This document shows, piece by piece, positions 7,654 through 12,144 of a DNA stretch of 12,891 nucleotides (positions are counted from its first letter, which is position 1; each line of letters opens with the position of its first letter). Under the pieces are notes generated by a model. The model did not search any database. It had not been told where the DNA came from and saw only the letters and a list, made by a program, of their open reading frames with translations. Made by a program: the position numbers and the translations under genes. The DNA is from Candidatus Pacebacteria bacterium CG10_big_fil_rev_8_21_14_0_10_44_11 (GTDB lineage: Bacteria > Patescibacteriota > Microgenomatia > UBA1400 > PJMF01), in assembly GCA_002772705.1 (NCBI GenBank), contig PFDH01000009.1, positions 1 to 12,891 on the forward strand, given 5' to 3'.

Positions 7654-7689
7654 TTCTTGAAAGATTTCTCTAATACATTCTTGAAGAAT
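7654..7689 (+). promoter_or_regulatory. Candidate operator/promoter of the toxin-antitoxin cassette
   Basis: TTCTTGAA occurs twice, at 7654-7661 and 7678-7685, 24 nt start to start. The second copy is the core of a perfect inverted repeat ATTCTT-G-AAGAAT (7677-7689) that reaches into the toxin start codon. The first copy sits in a weaker inverted repeat (TCTT-GA-AAGA). A possible -10 (TAATAC, 7671-7676) lies between them. Paired operators overlapping the promoter are the usual arrangement for autorepression by the antitoxin; binding here is inferred. Confidence 0.45.
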
Positions 7690-8011
7690 GTGGAGCATAT
7701 CATTTTTTAAGTCCAGTCGCGGAGAACGACTTGTAAAAGAATTTATTGAAGTACAACCGATCTTAACTCAGGCAAAAATTACTCATCTTCTCAGTTTATT
7801 AGAAATATATGGATTAGCGGTCGGGCCTCCATATGTGAAAAAAATAGCTCGTGATTTGTTCGAGATTAGAGTTACCGGGAATCTACAAATAAGAATATTT
7901 TTCACAATAAGAAAACATACTATTTATTTGCTCCACGGCTTTATCAAAAAAACTCAAAAAATCCCAACTAAAGAATTATCAATTGCTCTAAGAAGACTTG
8001 TATTAGTATAA
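7688..8011 (+). CDS. HigB/RelE-type toxin of a type II toxin-antitoxin system
   Basis: A 107-residue protein of the phage-derived Gp49-like / HigB group (PF05973) in the RelE/ParE fold. The family signature is clear: KKIARDLFEIRV (51-62), a strand with NLQIRIFF (65-72), and YLLHGFIKKTQKIP (80-93). Members are usually ribosome-dependent mRNA endonucleases that block translation; whether this one is active is inferred. The basic residues expected for RNA contacts (Arg61, Arg69, Lys87, Lys88) are present and the length is normal. Toxin precedes antitoxin, the HigBA order. The ATG at 7688 sits inside an inverted repeat that may be the antitoxin's operator. Base composition is more AT-rich than the flanking housekeeping genes, consistent with acquired DNA. 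Confidence 0.88.
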   Translation: MWSISFFKSSRGERLVKEFIEVQPILTQAKITHLLSLLEIYGLAVGPPYVKKIARDLFEIRVTGNLQIRIFFTIRKHTIYLLHGFIKKTQKIPTKELSIALRRLVLV

Positions 8012-8017
8012 CGTATG

Positions 8018-8026
8018 TGTTATATT
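8018..8026 (+). promoter_or_regulatory. Internal extended -10 promoter for the antitoxin
   Basis: TGT-TATATT (8018-8026) is a near-perfect extended -10. Exactly six bases separate it from the ATG at 8033, so the predicted transcript starts at that ATG and is leaderless. A weak -35 (TTGTAT, 7998-8003) is 17 nt upstream, inside the toxin gene. A short inverted repeat (ATAAC / GTTAT, 8008-8012 and 8019-8023) overlaps the site. A private promoter would let antitoxin be made in excess of toxin. Confidence 0.5.
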
Positions 8027-8032
8027 ACTAGT

Positions 8033-8308
8033 ATGAATGAGTTTCAAGAATTTAAAAAAGAACTACTAAAAAATCCTGAATTTCGAAAAGAATATCAACG
8101 ATTAGCTCCTCGCTACCGAGTAATTTCTGAAGTTATTGGTGCACGCATAAGAAAGAAAATGACTCAGAAAGATTTGGCAGAGAAAATTGGTACTAAGCAA
8201 TCAGCGATTGCTAGACTAGAGTCTGGAAATTTGAATCCTTCTCTCGAATTTTTGGAAAAGATCGCTGCCGCAATGGGTGGAAAGTTACGGATTCGGATCG
8301 TACAATAA
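8033..8308 (+). CDS. XRE-family helix-turn-helix antitoxin (HigA-like)
   Basis: A 91-residue protein with a helical N-terminus (EFQEFKKELLKNPEFRKEY) and a Cro/C1-type helix-turn-helix at about residues 44-65 (TQKDLAEKIGTKQSAIARLE, then SG), ending GGKLRIRI. This layout is typical of antitoxins partnering Gp49-like toxins: the N-terminal part or the C-terminal tail neutralises the toxin and the HTH represses the operon. The ATG at 8033 is preferred over an in-frame ATG at 8015 because an extended -10 lies between them and the extra residues (MCYITS) have no family support. The gene begins 21 nt after the toxin stop. The Mrr-like gene follows within a few bases. Confidence 0.87.
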   Translation: MNEFQEFKKELLKNPEFRKEYQRLAPRYRVISEVIGARIRKKMTQKDLAEKIGTKQSAIARLESGNLNPSLEFLEKIAAAMGGKLRIRIVQ

Positions 8309-8312
8309 GTGC

Positions 8313-8945
8313 GTGAGATATAAACGCACTTACTATCGTCACTGGTACCTACGGCGATCTGCTCGTTTTGCTCCCTCAACTGCTTTTAGTTCAGTGCAAA
8401 TTGTTGGTGGAGCTACACTCATTCTGCTCTTTGTTTATTTAACTTATCAATTTGGATTTAGTCTCCAGATGGCTGTAATGTTGATTTTTTTATTCCTGGC
8501 TATTTTACTTGGTATAATTACAGCAGTTGGCATTTGGCTGATGTATAGGCGAAGTATGCGTTGGAGAGCACTTGAAGTTTCACAAATTGATGCATTATTG
8601 GGAATTGAGTTTGAGAACTATCTGGCCGGTTTGCTCAAGTTTAAAGGTTTTAGACAGGTGATGGTTACACCACCAGAGGGTGATTATGGGGCTGATCTGA
8701 CAGGTTATCTGGATGGAAAAAAATATGCCGTTCAAGCCAAGCAATACAATAGCTGGAAAAAAGTTGGTGTAGAAGCTATTTATCAAGTATTGGGTGGAGA
8801 GAAAAAGTATGACTGTCAGGCCACAATGGTGATTACCACGAGTTATTACACTGAACAGGCGAAGATTTTGGCAGAAAAATCTAAAACAGAATTAATTGAT
8901 CGAGATATTTTATTAGACTGGATTAGTGAGTACGTAAGAAAATAA
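8313..8945 (+). CDS. Membrane-anchored Mrr-like (PD-(D/E)xK) nuclease
   Basis: About 210 residues. A very basic N-terminus (residues 2-18) is followed by two transmembrane helices at about 28-47 and 51-78, then a cytosolic Mrr_cat-type domain (PF04471): GIEFENYLAGLL with Glu99 near its start, GDYGADL with Asp128, and AVQAKQY with Gln141-x-Lys143. The QxK variant of the ExK motif is typical of Mrr-like nucleases. All expected catalytic positions are present, so DNA cleavage is likely by family, but the substrate (for example modified or foreign DNA) is unknown. The start is uncertain: GTG at 8313, 4 nt after the antitoxin stop, fits best; GTG at 8277 would overlap the antitoxin gene by 32 nt. 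No clear Shine-Dalgarno, so it may be read by coupling to the antitoxin. Confidence 0.82.
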   Translation: MRYKRTYYRHWYLRRSARFAPSTAFSSVQIVGGATLILLFVYLTYQFGFSLQMAVMLIFLFLAILLGIITAVGIWLMYRRSMRWRALEVSQIDALLGIEFENYLAGLLKFKGFRQVMVTPPEGDYGADLTGYLDGKKYAVQAKQYNSWKKVGVEAIYQVLGGEKKYDCQATMVITTSYYTEQAKILAEKSKTELIDRDILLDWISEYVRK

Positions 8946-8956
8946 TTCTTATCTGG

Positions 8957-8965
8957 TGCTAAAAT
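8957..8965 (+). promoter_or_regulatory. Extended -10 promoter giving a leaderless ychF mRNA
   Basis: TGC-TAAAAT (8957-8965) lies exactly six bases before the ychF ATG, so transcription should begin at or next to the start codon. No Shine-Dalgarno exists in the 26 nt between the nuclease stop and the ATG. The -35 position (AGAAAA) is not recognisable. Confidence 0.55.
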
Positions 8966-8971
8966 ACCACC

Positions 8972-10078
8972 ATGCCTCTCTCAATTGCCATCGTCGGTTT
9001 GCCCAATGTCGGAAAATCCACGCTATTTAACGCCCTGCTCAAAGAGCAACAAGCTTTGGCGGCCAACTACCCGTTTGCCACGATCGAGCCGAACGTGGGC
9101 GTCGTCCCTGTTCCAGATAGCCGGCTTGAAAAATTAGCCCCCATTGTTCATACCTCAACCCTTAAACCAGCCACAGTAGAGTTTGTTGACATTGCCGGTT
9201 TGGTGGCTGGTGCCAGCAAAGGCGAGGGGTTGGGCAACCAGTTTCTTTCGTACATTAGGGAAACGTCGGCAATTTGTCACGTTATCAGGGCATTTGAAGA
9301 TTCTGACATTATCCGCGAAGGTTCAACCGATCCCATCAATGATCTCCGGGTAATCAGACTTGAACTCCAGCTGGCTGATTTGGCAACTCTCCAAAAACAA
9401 GCCCAACCAAAAGGCGCTGCCGACCGAGAATTCAAAGAGCGCTGGCAGGTAATCCAAGCCTTCACTCAAACAATTGAACAAGAACAGCCAATTTTTCGAA
9501 CCATCAAAGAAAACTCAACGGGGCTACCGACAGAATTTTTAGAAAAAGTGGCCAAAGACCTGAACTTACTAACCGCTAAAGATGAACTATTTGTGGTCAA
9601 TGTTTCAGAGGGACAGCTGCAAAAAGGAGCTGCTCAATTAACTCAAGACTACGCCAAAGAACTCTCAGTTATGCCAGATCAAATCATTGTGATGTGCAAT
9701 AAAATTGAGAGCGAATTAGCCAGTTTGAGTGACGAAGACCGCCAACTGTACTTACACGAGCTTGGATTAGAGCAAAGTGGCTTGGATCGGTTGATTACCG
9801 CTGCCTACAAGACGCTAAAACTTCAGTCTTTTCTGACCGCTGGTGAACTAGAGGTGAGGGCCTGGACAATTAGGCAGGGCACCACTGCCCAAAAAGCGGC
9901 CGGAGTGATTCACACCGATTTTGAGAAAAGGTTTATTTCTGCCAAAATTGTTAGTTTCGACGATTTCTTACACTATCAGGGTTGGAAAGGTGTTAAAGAA
10001 AGCGGCAAAATCCGAGCCGAAGGCCGCGATTACATCATGCAAGAAGGTGATGTAGTTGAGTTTATGATCGGGAAATAG
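8972..10078 (+). CDS. ychF: Ribosome-binding GTPase/ATPase YchF (OLA1 family)
   Basis: A 368-residue P-loop NTPase of the Obg group, close to the usual ~363. GLPNVGKS (9-16) is the G1/P-loop, NYPFATIEPN the switch I/G2 region, and DIAGLVAGASKGEGLG (about 74-89) G3 plus the YchF-specific extension. CNKIES near residue 240 is the altered G4: Glu where GTPases have Asp, the feature that lets YchF prefer ATP. A coiled-coil insert follows the first half of the G domain, and a TGS domain closes the protein (AAGVIHTDFEKRFI to the end, EGDVVEF). YchF/OLA1 binds ribosomes and is linked to translation initiation and stress responses. The ATG at 8972 begins the universal MPLSIAIVGLPN start. The strand is shared with the upstream cassette, but the gene has its own promoter. 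Confidence 0.96.
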   Translation: MPLSIAIVGLPNVGKSTLFNALLKEQQALAANYPFATIEPNVGVVPVPDSRLEKLAPIVHTSTLKPATVEFVDIAGLVAGASKGEGLGNQFLSYIRETSAICHVIRAFEDSDIIREGSTDPINDLRVIRLELQLADLATLQKQAQPKGAADREFKERWQVIQAFTQTIEQEQPIFRTIKENSTGLPTEFLEKVAKDLNLLTAKDELFVVNVSEGQLQKGAAQLTQDYAKELSVMPDQIIVMCNKIESELASLSDEDRQLYLHELGLEQSGLDRLITAAYKTLKLQSFLTAGELEVRAWTIRQGTTAQKAAGVIHTDFEKRFISAKIVSFDDFLHYQGWKGVKESGKIRAEGRDYIMQEGDVVEFMIGK

Positions 10079-10108
10079 AAAACAAGTCGTAAATGGAGTA
10101 CAACTTGC

Positions 10109-10135
10109 TTTCCCCGCGGCTCTGCCGCGGGGAAA
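10109..10135. repeat. GC-rich perfect 12-bp hairpin
   Basis: TTTCCCCGCGGC pairs perfectly with GCCGCGGGGAAA around a 3-nt TCT loop, 31 nt after the ychF stop. It is far more GC-rich than its surroundings. No clear T-run follows on either strand, so it is a poor classical terminator, although it could end or stabilise the ychF transcript. Its shape (isolated, intergenic, GC-rich palindrome) fits a dispersed REP-like or mobile hairpin element; copy number elsewhere in the genome is unknown. Confidence 0.7.
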
Positions 10136-10231
10136 TTCATTCACGGTCTATTGATTTTTTCAATTACCGGCCTTCCAACTTTCTTCTATTTATTAAAGTT
10201 CCAAGACCAAACCAAATACAAGAAGGTATAT

Positions 10232-10711
10232 ATGTCGTCGTTGCCAGAAAACCTATCAGCCAAACCGCGTTTTACAAAGGTGCCTGTTGACACTATTGTT
10301 GCTTTAGTGCAAAGGGAAGAAGAACGAGCTCGTCCAGAGAATCTTATCGCTTCCGTGAGAGATTCCTTAAGCCAATTGCTGGCTACTAATGACCAGTTTT
10401 TAATCAAGCGCGTAGAGTTAATTGAGATTCAACTTCAAAACGGAGACGTTTCTTCCGCGCATGACTCGGTAATAACAGTGATCGAGTATCTTGGCTTGGC
10501 TGTTCAAGACCAATCCAAGACTGATCATCATGAGGAGTTAAAAAAACTCCATATTGTGTCATTCCGTGCGTTAAGTACTCTTCAGTACTTAAGGGATAGG
10601 CGAGTCGTCCTCCCGATGAAACAAGTCGAAAAACAGTCCTCTAAAAAAGAGTCTCCACTGTTTGGTTCAATTTGGTCCAGATTTTTAGCCCGAAGCACGG
10701 GCGGTGATTAA
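10232..10711 (+). CDS. Unrecognised helical protein
   Basis: A 159-residue soluble protein. The ATG at 10232 is chosen because AGAAGG (10221-10226) sits 5 nt upstream; an earlier in-frame ATG at 10151 lacks a ribosome site. The sequence is mostly amphipathic helix with many Glu, Arg, Gln and Leu, e.g. VALVQREEERARPENL and FLIKRVELIEIQLQNGD; one hydrophobic helix (SVITVIEYLGLAV) is probably buried rather than membrane-spanning. The C-terminus is basic and Ser-rich (KQVEKQSSKKES) followed by FGSIWSRFLARS, which could be an amphipathic or membrane-associating end. No signal peptide, no cysteine, no catalytic motif seen. It lies alone between the GC-rich hairpin and the rpsF promoter. Confidence 0.6.
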   Translation: MSSLPENLSAKPRFTKVPVDTIVALVQREEERARPENLIASVRDSLSQLLATNDQFLIKRVELIEIQLQNGDVSSAHDSVITVIEYLGLAVQDQSKTDHHEELKKLHIVSFRALSTLQYLRDRRVVLPMKQVEKQSSKKESPLFGSIWSRFLARSTGGD

Positions 10712-10735
10712 CGTTTATTCACTTTTCCAGACCTG

Positions 10736-10744
10736 TGTTATAAT
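10736..10744 (+). promoter_or_regulatory. Extended -10 promoter of rpsF-ssb-rpsR
   Basis: TGT-TATAAT (10736-10744) is a perfect extended -10, 24 nt after the preceding stop codon. The expected transcript start is about 10751, giving a 70-nt leader. The -35 region (TATTCA at 17-nt spacing) is weak. Confidence 0.65.
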
Positions 10745-10750
10745 ACCAAC

Positions 10751-10815
10751 TCAAGCTTGTTTTCTTTGCAACTAGCAAAGAATAATCCAATCGCTCTTGG
10801 GCTTGAAAGAAGGAG
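10751..10815 (+). promoter_or_regulatory. Structured 5' leader of rpsF, possible autoregulatory RNA
   Basis: An outer stem TCAAGC/GCTTGA (10751-10756 with 10801-10806) encloses a perfect 8-bp hairpin TTCTTTGC/GCAAAGAA (10762-10769 with 10775-10782, loop AACTA) and a small hairpin CCAA/TTGG (10787-10790 with 10797-10800), forming a three-way junction just before the ribosome site. TTCTTT (10762-10767) can instead pair with AAAGAA (10806-10811) overlapping the AAGGAG ribosome site, extended by two G-U pairs. The S6:S18 complex is known to repress through an rpsF leader in other bacteria; the CCG bulge of that motif is not seen here. Confidence 0.5.
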
Positions 10816-10820
10816 CACTA

Positions 10821-11192
10821 ATGGAAATTCCGGTAGATAAACGGGTTCGCCAGTACGAATTGACCTATTTGGTGCCAGCCACCTTGACTAGTGACGAGCT
10901 GAAGCAAGTTGAGATATCAGTCGAAAAATTGGTGACTAAGCACAAAGGCAAAGTAGTTTCAAGTGAGGCTTGGGGTAAAAAAACCTTAGCTTATGCCATA
11001 AAAGTTGGCGGTAAACGTCACAATGAAGCTGTGTACTATCACCTCGTGCTTGAGTTTGAAACAACTCAAACTGTTGATTTTGAAAAAGATATTTTTTTAA
11101 CTCAAACAATAATTCGACACTTATTGGTCATTGCTGAGGAAAAACAAGAGAAAGTAGTTAAAAAAGAGGCTGAAGTAGTAAGCGCAGCTTAA
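10821..11192 (+). CDS. rpsF: 30S ribosomal protein bS6
   Basis: A 123-residue small-subunit protein that pairs with bS18 on the platform of the 30S subunit. RQYELTYLVP (10-19) is the first beta strand; AWGKKTLAYAIK carries the conserved GKKxLAY segment; HNEAVYYHLVLEF is the third strand; ILxHLLVI-type text (IIRHLLVIAEE) closes the fold. A Lys/Glu-rich tail follows (about 100-123), as often seen in bS6. The ATG at 10821 is chosen because AAGGAG lies 5 nt upstream; an in-frame TTG at 10797 lies inside the leader structure and is unlikely. It opens the conserved rpsF-ssb-rpsR cluster. Confidence 0.95.
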   Translation: MEIPVDKRVRQYELTYLVPATLTSDELKQVEISVEKLVTKHKGKVVSSEAWGKKTLAYAIKVGGKRHNEAVYYHLVLEFETTQTVDFEKDIFLTQTIIRHLLVIAEEKQEKVVKKEAEVVSAA

Positions 11193-11224
11193 AAGCAAAA
11201 TTGAAGCCTGTTTCCTACAGTTTG

Positions 11225-11233
11225 TGCAATAAT
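11225..11233 (+). promoter_or_regulatory. Possible internal promoter before ssb
   Basis: TGC-AATAAT (11225-11233) in the 104-nt gap between rpsF and ssb is an extended -10-like element with predicted start near 11240. No -35 is evident. It would let ssb-rpsR be expressed apart from rpsF. Confidence 0.35.
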
Positions 11234-11296
11234 CGTGTGAGATAGTAAGTTCAGGTAAAAAGCTCATCTGTAGAAGCAGTAATTAGAAAGGAACAT

Positions 11297-11791
11297 ATGT
11301 CTGTTCGTTCGCTTAACAAGGTACTGTTGATAGGAAACTTAACTCGAGATCCAAATTTGCGCTACACGCCAAATAGTACGGCGGTTTGTTCGTTTGGCAT
11401 TGCCACCAACCGCAGCTGGACGCCAGCTGATGGCGGTGAGAAACAAGAGCGAGTGGAGTATCACAACATTGTCGCTTGGTCTAAACTAGCTGATATTTGT
11501 GGTCAAATCTTACACAAAGGCGATAAAGTCTATGTTGAAGGCAGACTGCAAACTAGAGATTGGAAGGGCGAAGATGGCACCGATCGTAAGACCACCGAGG
11601 TAGTAATCGATAACATGATTTCGCTCAGATCTGCAAGAGGATTTCAGGGTGAAGACTCAGGTGATTCATACGGTGAAGCGCCAATGGAACAAGAAGAAAC
11701 AGTAAAACCAAAACGCTCGGCAAAAAAGGAATCAGCACCGAGTGATCAAGTAGAAGAAGTAGAAGACGTTGCCGATGACGTTCCATTTTAA
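11297..11791 (+). CDS. ssb: Single-stranded DNA-binding protein SSB
   Basis: A 164-residue protein coating single-stranded DNA in replication, repair and recombination. The OB fold spans about 1-110: LNKVLLIGNLTRDPNLRYTP at the start, FGIATNRSW, EYHNIVAWSKLADIC, and GDKVYVEGRLQTRDW. A low-complexity linker rich in Glu, Lys, Ser and Pro follows (about 115-150). The acidic tip ends DVADDVPF, the conserved peptide that recruits partner proteins. A strong ribosome site (AAAGGA, 11287-11292) lies 4 nt before the ATG. The stop is 2 nt from the rpsR ATG. Confidence 0.96.
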   Translation: MSVRSLNKVLLIGNLTRDPNLRYTPNSTAVCSFGIATNRSWTPADGGEKQERVEYHNIVAWSKLADICGQILHKGDKVYVEGRLQTRDWKGEDGTDRKTTEVVIDNMISLRSARGFQGEDSGDSYGEAPMEQEETVKPKRSAKKESAPSDQVEEVEDVADDVPF

Positions 11792-11793
11792 TT

Positions 11794-12036
11794 ATGAAAG
11801 AAAATACAAAAAGAGGCTCACGCCGACCAAGAAAACCAGCAGTCAAACGTAACTCAAGAAAAAATGTTACTTTTAGTTATAAAGAGCCCGCAACTTTGAG
11901 TCCGTTTGTGACTGAACAGGGCGCCATTATTCCTAGAAGTGAAACTGGTTTGAATCAAAAGCAACAACGCCGATTAACCACGCAAATTAAATGGGCACGC
12001 CAATTAGCGCTGCTGCCATTTACACAAACTCTCTAA
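11794..12036 (+). CDS. rpsR: 30S ribosomal protein bS18
   Basis: An 80-residue small-subunit protein, the partner of bS6. A long basic N-terminus (KRGSRRPRKPAVKRNSRKN) is followed by the family core: LSPFVTEQGAIIPRSETGL, KQQRRLTTQIKWARQLALLPF. There is no zinc-ribbon cysteine set, as in many bS18 proteins. The ATG lies 2 nt after the ssb stop with no Shine-Dalgarno of its own, suggesting translational coupling to ssb. No rplI gene follows, unlike the E. coli cluster. Confidence 0.95.
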   Translation: MKENTKRGSRRPRKPAVKRNSRKNVTFSYKEPATLSPFVTEQGAIIPRSETGLNQKQQRRLTTQIKWARQLALLPFTQTL

Positions 12037-12060
12037 CGGGTGGCGTTCAGTTAGAACTAC

Positions 12061-12115
12061 ATAAGTCCGGTCACATAGGTCCGGTCAAATGTAACTGACC
12101 ACTGACTGGACTTAT
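12061..12115 (+). terminator. Long stem-loop after rpsR, probable terminator
   Basis: ATAAGTCCGGTCA (12061-12073) pairs with TGACTGGACTTAT (12103-12115) over 13 bp with one G-U pair. Inside it GGTCA (12083-12087) pairs with TGACC (12096-12100). The T-run after the stem is only TTT, so termination is likely but not certain. The 5' half is built from two adjacent 14-nt near-repeats (12063-12076 and 12077-12090, 12 of 14 identical). Confidence 0.55.
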
Positions 12116-12144
12116 TTGGTGCTGGGGGTTAGACTAATGGCCTG

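Noticed and set aside
8015..8032. Antitoxin start at the upstream ATG 8015
   Set aside because: The extended -10 at 8018-8026 lies inside this extension, and the added residues lack family support; ATG 8033 fits better, though a toxin-initiated mRNA could use either.
10093..10290. 65-codon frame across the GC-rich hairpin
   Set aside because: It is an artefact of reading the palindrome; it overlaps the better-supported gene starting at 10232 and lacks a ribosome site.
12061..12090. CRISPR-like repeat array
   Set aside because: Only two adjacent 14-nt units with no spacers; they form one arm of a hairpin.
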